This document shows positions 1-9,423 of a DNA stretch of 64,000 nt, piece by piece; the stretch's first letter is position 1; the number at the start of each line of letters is the position of its first letter. The notes under the pieces were generated by a model, which made no database searches, was not told where the DNA came from, and saw only the letters and a list, made by a program, of their open reading frames with translations. Location of the stretch: positions 1,431,180-1,495,179 of the forward strand of contig NZ_JPJI01000032.1 of assembly GCF_000732625.1 (NCBI RefSeq). The letters run 5' to 3'. The stretch comes from Nonlabens ulvanivorans. GTDB taxonomy: Bacteria; Bacteroidota; Bacteroidia; Flavobacteriales; Flavobacteriaceae. A program made the position numbers and the translations under genes.

Positions 1-353
1 AAATCCCAATTACATTCTTGTGGTGCAATGACAGATAGGAAATGCCTGCCGTCTTTACCTAAATATAGGTGGTAGATTTCACCTACAATAGGTTCAAAAG
101 AGAATTTTGCTCCATATACCAACTGATTATCCTCAAATTTTTTAACCATGGCATCATACTCTGCTTTAAGTTGTTCAAATTTGGATTTGATTTCATGGTT
201 GACCTTATTAATATTGGTTTGCTTCCATGATGTGATATCAGGTGTTGTTATTTTAGGAGCTGCAACGCCACTGGAATAGGGAAGAAGTGCGGCATTATAA
301 GTGCCAGTTTCTTCATCATACACAACATAATCTGGTTTTTTTTCCTCGCTCAT
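1..353 (-). CDS. DUF2452 family protein (3' end outside window)
   Basis: This is the first 117 codons of a gene that runs off the left edge of the window. It begins MSEEKKPDYVVYDEETGTYN and continues with a lysine/glutamate-rich stretch and the segment GEIYHLYLGKDGRHFLSVIAP. I recognise the layout (PDYVVYDEE, PDITSWK, FEPIVGEIYHLY) as DUF2452, a cytosolic family of unknown function common in Bacteroidota. There is no signal peptide. A TAnnTTTG promoter element ends only four bases before the ATG, so the message may be leaderless. Family assignment is from memory of conserved motifs. The function is unknown. Confidence 0.75.
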   Translation of the reverse strand, partial: MSEEKKPDYVVYDEETGTYNAALLPYSSGVAAPKITTPDITSWKQTNINKVNHEIKSKFEQLKAEYDAMVKKFEDNQLVYGAKFSFEPIVGEIYHLYLGKDGRHFLSVIAPQECNWD

Positions 354-357
354 GTTA

Positions 358-365
358 CAAATTTA
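358..365 (-). promoter_or_regulatory. Bacteroidota -7 promoter element (TAAATTTG)
   Basis: On the minus strand this reads TAAATTTG, matching the TAnnTTTG consensus. It lies four bases before the ATG of the DUF2452 gene, so transcription would start at or very near the start codon. I do not see a clear -33 TTG at the expected distance. Confidence 0.4.
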
Positions 366-574
366 CGATACGTCCACTTGTTTTGTGTAAGATTAACATG
401 AATTTCTTAAACAAGAAATCGAGACAGATGCGCCTATCCCGATTTTAATAACTCATCAATCCCCTACAATTGCTGAATCATTTTACTAAAGTATTGATTA
501 TTAGGTATAAAATACGTGGTAAAATCATATTATGTCATTCTCATTCTATGAAACCTTAGTTTGACTTGATGAAA

Positions 575-594
575 TACGCTTTCGCGAAAGCGTA
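575..594. repeat. Iterated palindrome, intergenic copy
   Basis: Perfect 20-bp palindrome TACGCTTTCGCGAAAGCGTA carrying the 14-bp core GCTTTCGCGAAAGC. It lies 11 bp beyond the stop codon of the minus-strand secreted protein gene. It can fold as a hairpin with a CGCG loop but has no T-run, so it is not a classical terminator. Confidence 0.95.
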
Positions 595-604
595 ACACAT
601 TAAC

Positions 605-3600
605 TTACTTTTTCACAAATTTTAATGATTGCCATAAATTGTTATTCTTAATGGCTACAAAGTAAATTCCCGTTTCAAAATTACTGCTATCAATTCCATC
701 ATTAGTATTATAATTACCTTCCATTATTATTCTACCGTTGATGTCGTAAATAATAAATTGATTATCATCTAGAGTCTCACCTTGAATATAAAATTGACTA
801 ACCGTAGGGTTAGGATATAGTTTTAAGGTTTCTTTTTGTGAGATAAATGAATCATTAGATAGTATTGCGCAACCACAATCATCTTGAGAATAGTAAAAGA
901 ATTTTCGTTGACATGGATTATAGCTTATTGCTATAGGACAACCATTAGAAAAATAGTCCACGATTCTAGTAACTACCCAATCACATCTTAAGTCATTTAT
1001 GCCTGATGAGGTATCATTGAGCCCGAATTGATTACCAATTCCGGTTGTGTTGACATTTGGGAAAGTGCCTGTTGTAAATGCTCCATTATTTTCGTGGTAA
1101 TACATTCTACCTCCAGAACTATTAGGTAATAGCGGATCACTTAGTAATAAATCTATATCGCCATCACAATCTACGTCGTAGAGTTCTGGAGTAGGATAGC
1201 TGCCACTGTTTTCAGGAATGAATGGGTTAGTTATTCCATTCCCAAATGAGGTATAGTTTTGTGGACTAACTAAATTAAAAAACGGATAAGAAGTTGAACC
1301 ATTATTCTCAAAGTAAACAGTTCCAGGGAAATTCACACTCTGCGAGGATAGCAAAATATCTGGCAATCCATCATTATTAATATCTCCTACGGCAAGTAAT
1401 GCTGGACCATATCGATAATCTATATTATCAAATAATAATTGTACCCCAAAACTAAAATTACCGGAACAGTCATTATAGTATACTACAGTAGATGTATTAA
1501 CACCATATACTACGATGTCTAAACATCCATTATTATTCCAGTCGTATAATCTGTAGGAAAGAGCATTTTGAATATTCATATTCACTGGCGGCATATTAAA
1601 AACAGGAGTGGTATTTGTACCAGCTGTATTTTCTAACCAATACAAAACTGGAAAACCAGAACTGCTGTCCATTTTTGTATATAGAATATCTATGTCACCA
1701 TCATTGTCTATATCACCATATTCCTTATCGAGAGTGCTAAAGCGATCAGTATCTAATTCTTGTTCAATCGCTAATGGAAATAAATTACCAGCTGCGGTTT
1801 GATATGGCAAGAAATCAAGAGGTTCACATTGATCAAGAGGCGAGTCTATGGAAAGTTCAACAAGATTACTAGGAATTATAATACCTGTTCCTGCATCACA
1901 ATTAACGAGGTAAGCACTGTTTGATACAATAGAATTTGTTCCTGCATTAATGGAAGGAAAACTAGCGTTTAAATCGATCGTGAAACTATTCCCAGGATTA
2001 AGAATCGTATTATTTTCATATAAAACTGTCTGAGTAGTACTGGAAGAATTACTACTACCTGTGGATACTGTATTACAATTAAAATTATTTGAAGACGTAG
2101 TATTTGATGGAGTGGTATTGAGATAAGACACATTAAAATCTGGAGCAATAGATGAAACATTTACCATGGAGAAACTACTATTCCGTGGTAAAACTGTAGG
2201 GAAATAGACATCACCTGCAGCAGGTAGCTCATCAATAATTTGGAATTGATTTAACGCTTTGTTCCCAAAGTTCTCAACCGTCATTCTATAGTAAACATCA
2301 ATATTACATGTTGGGTCATAAATCAAAGGACCATCTTGAAAGGTAATATTATCGTCAGATATTTGTTTTTTTAAGGATATGACTACAGATTCTATGACAT
2401 TCACTTTAGCAAAATCAGTGGTTACAGATAAGTTATTTGCACTATCTGTTATAGTCGCAACATTATCTATATTCCCTGGTACTGTAAATGGCTTTACTCT
2501 TACTTTAACTATAGCACAAAAGAATTGATTTACAGTATTTAAACAGGTATTTGCAGCAAAGAAGCTGGAGCAATTTTCAACTAAATTTAAAGAGTTCCAA
2601 GTCAGATTTTGACCACTTTGAGTAAAAGTAGTTCCAGCAGGCATATTAGAATTATCTACAGAAATAAATTCATACTTAGAGTCTAAAACATCTGTAAGAA
2701 CACCATTGAAGTCCAGACTACCGTTGTTCTGAACACATATTTCAAATTCTAGTTCATCAGTAGGAACTATGTTTGTGATACTGGTTTGATAGGGATCACC
2801 AGTATTAGCTTTTCGTACTTTTTTAACAGCACATAGTTTTACTTCTTCGGCAGCTACAGTAAATGATGCGCAACTGTTATTAGAAAAAGAGACATTTGTC
2901 GCAGGAGCTTCAAGTAGTATTTCCCCTTGAAAATCTGAACAATTTGTAACTACAGTACCAATCGTTAATGCGGGATCAACTGAAAATAAGATTGAAATGT
3001 TTAATTGATCACCAGGGAAAAGAAGTGTATTATTCTGTGCGCTCAACTGTAAACTATTACCTGTTGTTATAGGAGTAAAAACACCATTATAGCCAGTACT
3101 TAAGTCTACAGGAATAGCAGGATTTCCATTCAGGATGAGATCAAAGTTGGTATTTTGAGAAGCACTATTTATAAGACCACTTATTTGCACAGTTTGAGGT
3201 ATGATATCAAAAGGTAAATTATCTATGATATCGACCATTGCAACAGGTCTATTATCAGTATTTGAATACAAAATATCATATACACCTTGACAACCTGCCA
3301 CTGGATTAGTTATAAAAACATTCTTAACCATTGAACTACCTAAAGTAGGCGGTGGTAAATTATCAACAGCCGTTACCGTTGCCGTATCACTTGCTATAGC
3401 TGTTACAGGAGTACCACCTATCGGTGTACCATTTAATTCAACAGTATTTGAAATAATCTGTCCATTTGTGAATGCTGGACAATTGCTGTAATCTACTTCT
3501 ACAATAAACTGAACGTTCTCAAATGGATTAGAACCTATTAGGTTATTATTAAGAGTAATAATGTTCGTTACCGGATCAAGTGTTCCAGGACCACTTATTA

Positions 3601-4324
3601 ACGTCGCAGTAGCACATGGTGGTGATACTATTTCTGAAATAGTGGGATTTTGAAGATTGAGCATACCAAATGAAATTCCTTGATAGCTAGGATCCTTTTC
3701 TACGATAATATTAAATTGAGCTTTTCCTCCAGTAGTAGGAACAAAGAAATCTCCATTTTGATTAGTTACAGCTGGGAATAAAGGCGTTTTGGAAATTTTT
3801 CCCCAAGGATTGATGGCGCTTGCGGTACTTGTTATACCAGTCGTAGGTCCAAAATTTTCTGTTCCTGTCGTTGTCGTATAATCTGCAGTTATATTATTAG
3901 TTGCGGTAAACCCGTCTGGAGTATCACCGGCGCAGAAAGTTACATTAATGGTAAAAGAACCACGTTGTATATTACTAGGAATACTGAATACTACGGCAGG
4001 TAAAGTACTTGTGTCTATCAATCCAGTAATTGAACTTGATACTGGATTACCATTAAAATCTACAAAAGTATTATCTGCTGTTATATCGCTAGCTGTATAG
4101 CATAATCCAGCTGGTAATATATCAGTAATAGTTAATGTGTTTGCTGGATTTAAATTTTGAAAATCTATTTTATAAGCAAATGGCTCACCTGTTGCGATGC
4201 TGGCAACTTGAGGAGTCGATTTTTGGATGGTCGCTTCACCCGTTTGACTACTGGCACTAATTGTTTGCGCCTGCAACTGAATTGACAATATTAAAAAGGT
4301 AAATAAAGGGATGAAATTTTTCAT
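605..4324 (-). CDS. Secreted DUF11/VCBS-repeat protein with T9SS C-terminal signal
   Basis: This is a large exported protein of about 1,239 residues. I place the start at the ATG at 4324-4322 because MKNFIPLFTFLILSIQLQAQ is a clean signal peptide; an upstream ATG at 4357 would add 11 basic residues before it. The N-terminal two-thirds holds several DUF11-like segments (conserved uncharacterised repeat, Ig-like fold), for example TDVLDSKYEFISVDN. Next come four FG-GAP/VCBS calcium-loop motifs: DIDNDGDIDI, DWNNNGCLDI, DINNDGLPDI and DVDCDGDIDL. The last 75 residues (LKLYPNPTVSQFYIQ to LKFVKK) form a type A T9SS sorting domain. It should therefore cross the outer membrane by T9SS and be surface-anchored or released. 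A binding or adhesin role is inference. It lies 53 bp downstream of a lipoprotein gene, so the two probably form an operon. Confidence 0.88.
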   Translation of the reverse strand: MKNFIPLFTFLILSIQLQAQTISASSQTGEATIQKSTPQVASIATGEPFAYKIDFQNLNPANTLTITDILPAGLCYTASDITADNTFVDFNGNPVSSSITGLIDTSTLPAVVFSIPSNIQRGSFTINVTFCAGDTPDGFTATNNITADYTTTTGTENFGPTTGITSTASAINPWGKISKTPLFPAVTNQNGDFFVPTTGGKAQFNIIVEKDPSYQGISFGMLNLQNPTISEIVSPPCATATLISGPGTLDPVTNIITLNNNLIGSNPFENVQFIVEVDYSNCPAFTNGQIISNTVELNGTPIGGTPVTAIASDTATVTAVDNLPPPTLGSSMVKNVFITNPVAGCQGVYDILYSNTDNRPVAMVDIIDNLPFDIIPQTVQISGLINSASQNTNFDLILNGNPAIPVDLSTGYNGVFTPITTGNSLQLSAQNNTLLFPGDQLNISILFSVDPALTIGTVVTNCSDFQGEILLEAPATNVSFSNNSCASFTVAAEEVKLCAVKKVRKANTGDPYQTSITNIVPTDELEFEICVQNNGSLDFNGVLTDVLDSKYEFISVDNSNMPAGTTFTQSGQNLTWNSLNLVENCSSFFAANTCLNTVNQFFCAIVKVRVKPFTVPGNIDNVATITDSANNLSVTTDFAKVNVIESVVISLKKQISDDNITFQDGPLIYDPTCNIDVYYRMTVENFGNKALNQFQIIDELPAAGDVYFPTVLPRNSSFSMVNVSSIAPDFNVSYLNTTPSNTTSSNNFNCNTVSTGSSNSSSTTQTVLYENNTILNPGNSFTIDLNASFPSINAGTNSIVSNSAYLVNCDAGTGIIIPSNLVELSIDSPLDQCEPLDFLPYQTAAGNLFPLAIEQELDTDRFSTLDKEYGDIDNDGDIDILYTKMDSSSGFPVLYWLENTAGTNTTPVFNMPPVNMNIQNALSYRLYDWNNNGCLDIVVYGVNTSTVVYYNDCSGNFSFGVQLLFDNIDYRYGPALLAVGDINNDGLPDILLSSQSVNFPGTVYFENNGSTSYPFFNLVSPQNYTSFGNGITNPFIPENSGSYPTPELYDVDCDGDIDLLLSDPLLPNSSGGRMYYHENNGAFTTGTFPNVNTTGIGNQFGLNDTSSGINDLRCDWVVTRIVDYFSNGCPIAISYNPCQRKFFYYSQDDCGCAILSNDSFISQKETLKLYPNPTVSQFYIQGETLDDNQFIIYDINGRIIMEGNYNTNDGIDSSNFETGIYFVAIKNNNLWQSLKFVKK

Positions 4325-4377
4325 AAATTTAATTTTAATTCGAGTGCATTTACTCATAAAACTTATGGTTAATAACT

Positions 4378-5391
4378 CTAAACTTGCTTGTGCACAAATC
4401 CAAAAATGAAACCATTAAACGATTGTGTTACAAATGATGGACTTGCGTCTAGATTAAATTCTATGATTTCACTAATATCCTGCCCACCAGATGAAGGACT
4501 ACTTGGGAAATTAGTAACTATGTGCAATCTCTTTCCGCAATCTTTCCATTCTATACTTACAGAATCCATATTGATATTTAGATTATCTTCTAACACGGTT
4601 ACTGAATAGTTATTAGCGCCATTGATTTTAATTTCTAATAAATCGATGCTTCCTTGATTATCCGTCACTGCATAGAATACATCTTTATCGGCGTTGTATT
4701 CTAATCCTGTGGTAAAGCCTCCAATTCCATTAATACTTCTATAATCTGTTATTATCCCACTTATAGGGTTGAAATAGATAATATCATTTCCTACTCTAAA
4801 GTAAATGGTGTCTACATCATTAGTTGTACTAGTGGCAAACGTAAAAGAGCCATCGGTTACTAAAGTTCCCGGATTAAATAACACTTGTCCTAAAGATGGA
4901 CCTATGCTACCATTAGAAGGATTCATTATATGAATATCAAATCGAGGTGCGGCTGGGTTAGCATCAAAATCTAGAACGTATAAAACGCCTTGAAAAAATA
5001 CTGGTGCTGTAAATCTACCTAGATTAGTCTGTACAGTTGCTGGTAAACTAAAGTTGTTCAAGGTATTAGATGTCTCATCATAAACAAACCCATCTACTCC
5101 TTCTTCTTGATCAAACCATACAAACCTTTTATTTATTTTATCCCATGCGCTAGGATGGTTGCGTAAAGAGTTACTTATTCCTATTCCACCGTTTACAGTA
5201 AACGAACTAGTGGTAATATTTGAAGTTGTGTTTTGAATTACATCTATTACACCATTCGGATTTCCCATATTACTACTTCTTAAAGCATAGTAGGTATTAT
5301 CTGTACAAGTTATAGTTGTAGCGGTCCCGTCATCTTCTGTACAAGAAAATGAAATAACGATCAGGATTAAGAGTAAAATTTTGATTTTCAT
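4378..5391 (-). CDS. Putative lipoprotein, repeat-rich extracytoplasmic protein
   Basis: The product has 337 residues and begins MKIKILLLILIVISFSCTEDDG, a lipoprotein signal with the lipidated Cys at position 17 followed by Asp/Glu, which favours export to the surface in this phylum. The mature part is rich in beta-strand and Asn/Gly, with recurring short units such as NKRFVWFDQ, DVFYAVTDNQG and KRLHIVTNF that resemble blades of a beta-propeller, although I could not define the repeat. No catalytic motif is visible. It lies upstream of the T9SS-secreted protein on the same strand, so a joint surface role is plausible but unproven. Function unknown. Confidence 0.75.
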   Translation of the reverse strand: MKIKILLLILIVISFSCTEDDGTATTITCTDNTYYALRSSNMGNPNGVIDVIQNTTSNITTSSFTVNGGIGISNSLRNHPSAWDKINKRFVWFDQEEGVDGFVYDETSNTLNNFSLPATVQTNLGRFTAPVFFQGVLYVLDFDANPAAPRFDIHIMNPSNGSIGPSLGQVLFNPGTLVTDGSFTFATSTTNDVDTIYFRVGNDIIYFNPISGIITDYRSINGIGGFTTGLEYNADKDVFYAVTDNQGSIDLLEIKINGANNYSVTVLEDNLNINMDSVSIEWKDCGKRLHIVTNFPSSPSSGGQDISEIIEFNLDASPSFVTQSFNGFIFGFVHKQV

Positions 5392-5513
5392 GATTGTAGT
5401 ATTTGAAGTAAAACTGATAAGAAAAACAGGTGGATACTAGAGTAAATTCAGGAACGGTTATTTTGAGTTGAGGAACGGTAAAGCTTTAATATAAAATGTT
5501 GATGAAGTGATCT

Positions 5514-5529
5514 CGCTTTCGCGAAAGCG
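5514..5529. repeat. Iterated palindrome, intergenic copy
   Basis: Perfect 16-bp palindrome CGCTTTCGCGAAAGCG, 34 bp before the start of the small plus-strand gene and in the spacer between divergent genes. Confidence 0.95.
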
Positions 5530-5562
5530 TAACAATTATGCCCTATCTGCTACTAATGAAAT

Positions 5563-5829
5563 ATGACAAACGAAATACACTTTAAAGATTTTGAACCACA
5601 AGTAATTAAAAAAAGCTTTTGGTCGGGAAATGACTATGAATCAACAGAAGTGGTTCTAGAGCGCGTTAATGAATGGATCCGTAAGAATTACAATTTTAAA
5701 ATCATTAATGTAGAAACCTTATTAGTTCCCACAATGAGCTACACAAAAAAGAAAACAAACACCAAAAAATTGAATATGGGCGGCGGCTATGTTTATATGA
5801 TTGAGGTGGTGAGAGTATGGTATCAATAG
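5563..5829 (+). CDS. Small conserved-type hypothetical protein (88 aa)
   Basis: The product begins MTNEIHFKDFEPQVIKKSFW and is a soluble, mixed alpha/beta peptide with a lysine-rich loop (SYTKKKTNTKK) and a C-terminal strand GGGYVYMIEVVRVWYQ. It has no signal peptide and no membrane segment. The reading frame is open and codon use resembles its neighbours. I do not recognise the family. It ends 35 bp before menB, but menB has its own promoter, so co-transcription is not required. Confidence 0.6.
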   Translation: MTNEIHFKDFEPQVIKKSFWSGNDYESTEVVLERVNEWIRKNYNFKIINVETLLVPTMSYTKKKTNTKKLNMGGGYVYMIEVVRVWYQ

Positions 5830-5838
5830 GATAGGACT

Positions 5839-5846
5839 TATATTTG
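5839..5846 (+). promoter_or_regulatory. -7 promoter element for menB (TATATTTG)
   Basis: An exact TAnnTTTG match 18 bp before the menB start codon, giving a short leader of about ten bases. No good -33 TTG was found. Confidence 0.5.
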
Positions 5847-5864
5847 TAATCTAAAATTATATAT

Positions 5865-6704
5865 ATGTCCATCAACTGGAAAACTGCCATAGAATTTGAA
5901 GATATCACCTATAAAAAAAGTAACGGTATTGCCCGTATAGCTTTTAATAGGCCAGAGGTACGCAACGCCTTTAGACCTAAAACGGTTGCCGAATTGATTA
6001 AAGCATTTTATGATGCACAAGAAGATCTATCTATAGGTGTGGTTATTTTAACCGGTGAAGGACCGTCTAAAAAAGATGGTGGATGGGCTTTTTGTAGTGG
6101 TGGCGATCAAAATGCTCGTGGTCATGATGGTTATAAGGATGATTCTGGTACTGGTAGATTAAATATTCTAGAAGTACAACGCATGATCCGTTTTATGCCT
6201 AAGGTGGTGATATGTGCCGTACCTGGATGGGCTGTAGGTGGTGGACACAGTCTACATGTAGTTTGTGATATGACCATCGCTAGTAAAGAGCATGGTGTTT
6301 TTAAACAAACAGATACCGACGTGGCTAGTGTAGATGCTGGTTATGGTAGTGCCTATCTAGCAAAGATGGTAGGACAGAAAAAAGCACGTGAGATTTTCTT
6401 TTTAGGAAGAACCTATAGCGCTCAAGAGGCTATGGACATGGGAATGGTTAATGCTGTAGTACCGCATGAAGAGCTGGATCAAACAGCCTATGATTGGGGA
6501 CAAGAAATACTTAAAAAATCTCCTATAGCAATTAAAATGGCAAAATTTGCTATGAATGCAACAGATGATGGTATGGTAGGGCAGCAGGTATTTGCAGGTG
6601 AAATGACACGTCTTATTTACATGACTGATGAAGCTCGAGAAGGTCGTGAGGCTTTCCTAGAAAAACGTGAACCTAATTGGGGAACAGATCGATACATTCC
6701 ATAA
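5865..6704 (+). CDS. menB: 1,4-dihydroxy-2-naphthoyl-CoA synthase
   Basis: This 279-residue crotonase-fold enzyme cyclises o-succinylbenzoyl-CoA in menaquinone biosynthesis. Diagnostic segments are NRPEVRNAFRPKTV near the N-terminus, the oxyanion and active-site loop WAFCSGGDQNARG, the segment GWAVGGGHSLHVVCDMTIAS, and the C-terminal EGREAFLEKREPNW. Length and motifs match MenB rather than generic enoyl-CoA hydratases. It has no signal peptide and is cytosolic. It appears to be a single transcription unit with its own promoter and a hairpin terminator downstream. No other men genes are in the window. Confidence 0.96.
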   Translation: MSINWKTAIEFEDITYKKSNGIARIAFNRPEVRNAFRPKTVAELIKAFYDAQEDLSIGVVILTGEGPSKKDGGWAFCSGGDQNARGHDGYKDDSGTGRLNILEVQRMIRFMPKVVICAVPGWAVGGGHSLHVVCDMTIASKEHGVFKQTDTDVASVDAGYGSAYLAKMVGQKKAREIFFLGRTYSAQEAMDMGMVNAVVPHEELDQTAYDWGQEILKKSPIAIKMAKFAMNATDDGMVGQQVFAGEMTRLIYMTDEAREGREAFLEKREPNWGTDRYIP

Positions 6705-6752
6705 TGATCGGAATATGATGTAAATCTATTTTAATCGTAATATTTTAAAAAT

Positions 6753-6790
6753 AATAGGTCATCTTAATTATATAAGCTGACCTATTTTTA
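6753..6790 (+). terminator. Rho-independent terminator after menB
   Basis: A nine-base stem, AATAGGTCA pairing with TGACCTATT, encloses a 16-base AT-rich loop and is followed by a short T-run (CTATTTTTA). It lies 49 bp after the menB stop. Confidence 0.7.
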
Positions 6791-6950
6791 TATGATATAT
6801 GAGTGTATGATTTTTTAAACAATAGAGTATTTAGTCATTTATTGATTTAAGATTATCAAACCACGTGTCGTGTAAGCATAAACTAACACTCTGTTTTTAA
6901 TTAAATTAGCAGTTGATATCTAGCAATATATCTCCTACAAGAATTCTGTT

Positions 6951-9422
6951 ATGACAAATCATCAAGAGACAATCAAGCAATTGATTGAACAAATAGGAAT
7001 ACTCTCTAGAAAGCAAGAGGCTTTTAAGTATGAGATATTTGAGTTAAAAAATAAACTAGATCAATTACAATCTTCTATTGATGCATCTGATAATGTAGAA
7101 AAAGCAACATTAGATCAAACCGATTATGTGGTTAAAAGTGAACCTATTGTGAGTGGACATAGGGAATGGATAGATTCCAATGTCCATGATGAAGCGACAA
7201 TAGCACAACCAAGTTTTCAACATCATAAAAATCAAAATAGTAAAGTAACTCATAATACTCCTCAAAAGTCTAAGAAGCTTTCACCATTTAGAAAATCTAA
7301 TCTAGAAAAGTTTATAGGTGAAAACTTATTGAATAAAATAGGAATTCTAATATTAGTGATAGGGATAGGAATAGGAGCAAAATATTCAATTGAGAATGAA
7401 TTAATAAGTCCTTTAACGCGTATTGTATTAGGTTATTTATCTGCTATCGGCTTATTAGGATTTGGGATTAAGTTAAAGAAGAAATACGAGTCTTACAGCG
7501 CAGTACTGGTAAGTGGCGCGATTGTTATTCTTTACTTTATTACCTTTTTTGCTTATAGTTTTTATGAATTAATACCGCAGACGGTAGCATTTGCGATGAT
7601 GGTTTTATTTACGGTATTTACTATAGTGGCATCTTTAAATTATAACCGCCAGATTATAGCACATCTAGGTTTAGTAGGTGCCTATGCAGTTCCATTTTTA
7701 TTAAGTAATGATTCTGGTAGAGTAGAAGTCTTGTTCAGCTATATCGCTATTATTAATATTGGGATTTTAATAATTGCCTTTAAAAAGTATTGGAAACCAT
7801 TGTATTATTCGGCTTTTGGATTGACTTGGTTAATTTATCTATCATGGTTTGTGATGGACTATAGCAATGATTCTCACTTTATGCTTGCTTTAAGTTTCTT
7901 ACTACTTTTTTATCTCACTTTTTATTTGACTTTCTTAGCTTATAAATTAGTCAAGAAAGAAGGTTTTGCAGCTACTGATATCGTAATGCTTTTAATGAAT
8001 TCGTTCATATTTTATGGATTAGGTTATGCAATTCTTAATGATAACGCAATTGGCGAGGACTATCTAGGACTATTTACCTTAGGAAATGCTGTGATCCATT
8101 TTATAGTAGCTACTATCATTTATAAAAAGCAATTGAGTGATAAGAAGTTATTCTATCTAGCAACGGCACTAGTATTAGCATTTATATCCATTGCTATACC
8201 AGTACAACTAGATGGTAATTGGGTTACCTTATTATGGACAGCTCAAGCTGCATTATTGTTTTGGCTGGGTACATCAAAAAATATTTCTATTTATGAAAAG
8301 CTATCTTACCCATTGATAGCACTTGCTTTCATAAGTTTGATCCATGACTGGTCATATAATTATGATAGCTATTACCATCTAGAGGATAACTTAATAACAC
8401 CATTGTTAAATACTAGTTTTCTAACTTCTATACTATTTACAACTGCAATCGGTTTTATAGTATTCTTACAACGTAAGGGTGATTTCATATCGTCATTAAA
8501 AGAAGGTAGCACTTGGTTAAAGATAGTGTCATATGCTGTTCCTATATTGTTTGTATTCAGTTTGTACTATTCTTTTAGGTTGGAAATAGAAGCTTATTGG
8601 AATCAGTTGTTTTCATTGTCAGAACTAGAAAATAAATCTATCAGTGATTATGTAGTAACCGTCAATGATTATAGTTTAAGGGATTTTAAAATAGTTTGGG
8701 TTATTAACTATACGCTACTATTTTTAGGTTTCATTGGGTATTTAAACTATAAAAAGATTAAAAACATAGTCCTAGAAAATTCAATCTTGGTACTGACAAT
8801 TATAAGTGTTGTTGTATTTCTAACACAAGGATTATACGCATTAAGTGAACTAAGAGATGCTTATATAGAACCGTCCATCTACTATAATAGAGGTTCGTTT
8901 TATCTAATAATACGCTATATATCTTTTGCGTTTCTAGGTTTTTCAATACTATCCTTATATCGTTACATTAAAAAAGATGATATTCATAAAGGCTTCAAGA
9001 TTGCTTATGATGTTATTTTACACATAACAATAGTTTGGGTGGTGAGTAGTGAGTTGATTCATTGGTTAGACCTGGCAGGTGCACGAGATTCTTATAAATT
9101 AGGATTAAGTATTCTATGGGGTGTTTATTCTTTCCTTTTAATAGGTTTCGGTATTTTAAAGAATAAACCATATTTGAGAATAGGAGGAATGGCACTATTT
9201 GCAATTACCTTAATTAAGTTATTCTTTTATGATATAGCGCATTTAAATACTATATCAAAAACGATTGTTTTCGTTTCTCTAGGGATACTATTGCTAATTA
9301 TCTCGTTCTTATACAATAAGAATAAGAATAAAATTAACTATACCAGCGATACAAATTCCGAAAAATCTATTGAAGAAACAAAGGAATTCATTGATGAATT
9401 TGACAACCAAAACGATATTTAA
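6951..9422 (+). CDS. DUF2339 polytopic membrane protein
   Basis: The product has 823 residues. The first 40 or so form a coiled coil (IKQLIEQIGILSRKQEAFKYEIFELKNKL), followed by a polar linker to about residue 120 and then the motif SNLEKFIGENLLNKIGILILVIGIGIGAKY that opens the DUF2339 region. The rest is a long series of hydrophobic segments, perhaps 18-20 helices, ending in a charged tail. DUF2339 proteins are inner-membrane proteins of unknown function. The next gene overlaps nothing but starts one base after this stop, and it belongs to a family often found beside DUF2339, so the two probably work together. Confidence 0.85.
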   Translation: MTNHQETIKQLIEQIGILSRKQEAFKYEIFELKNKLDQLQSSIDASDNVEKATLDQTDYVVKSEPIVSGHREWIDSNVHDEATIAQPSFQHHKNQNSKVTHNTPQKSKKLSPFRKSNLEKFIGENLLNKIGILILVIGIGIGAKYSIENELISPLTRIVLGYLSAIGLLGFGIKLKKKYESYSAVLVSGAIVILYFITFFAYSFYELIPQTVAFAMMVLFTVFTIVASLNYNRQIIAHLGLVGAYAVPFLLSNDSGRVEVLFSYIAIINIGILIIAFKKYWKPLYYSAFGLTWLIYLSWFVMDYSNDSHFMLALSFLLLFYLTFYLTFLAYKLVKKEGFAATDIVMLLMNSFIFYGLGYAILNDNAIGEDYLGLFTLGNAVIHFIVATIIYKKQLSDKKLFYLATALVLAFISIAIPVQLDGNWVTLLWTAQAALLFWLGTSKNISIYEKLSYPLIALAFISLIHDWSYNYDSYYHLEDNLITPLLNTSFLTSILFTTAIGFIVFLQRKGDFISSLKEGSTWLKIVSYAVPILFVFSLYYSFRLEIEAYWNQLFSLSELENKSISDYVVTVNDYSLRDFKIVWVINYTLLFLGFIGYLNYKKIKNIVLENSILVLTIISVVVFLTQGLYALSELRDAYIEPSIYYNRGSFYLIIRYISFAFLGFSILSLYRYIKKDDIHKGFKIAYDVILHITIVWVVSSELIHWLDLAGARDSYKLGLSILWGVYSFLLIGFGILKNKPYLRIGGMALFAITLIKLFFYDIAHLNTISKTIVFVSLGILLLIISFLYNKNKNKINYTSDTNSEKSIEETKEFIDEFDNQNDI

Positions 9423-9423
9423 A

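Noticed and set aside
575-594. Iterated palindromes as transcription terminators
   Set aside because: They lack a following T-run on either strand, and many lie inside coding regions. Only the 57-bp units join one to a separate real terminator.
1608-1802. Antisense frames within the DUF11/VCBS gene
   Set aside because: Short, without family features, and on the opposite strand of a well-supported gene.
4325-4357. Longer start for the secreted protein (MSKCTRIKIKF...)
   Set aside because: It would put 11 residues before a complete signal peptide that begins with its own Met.
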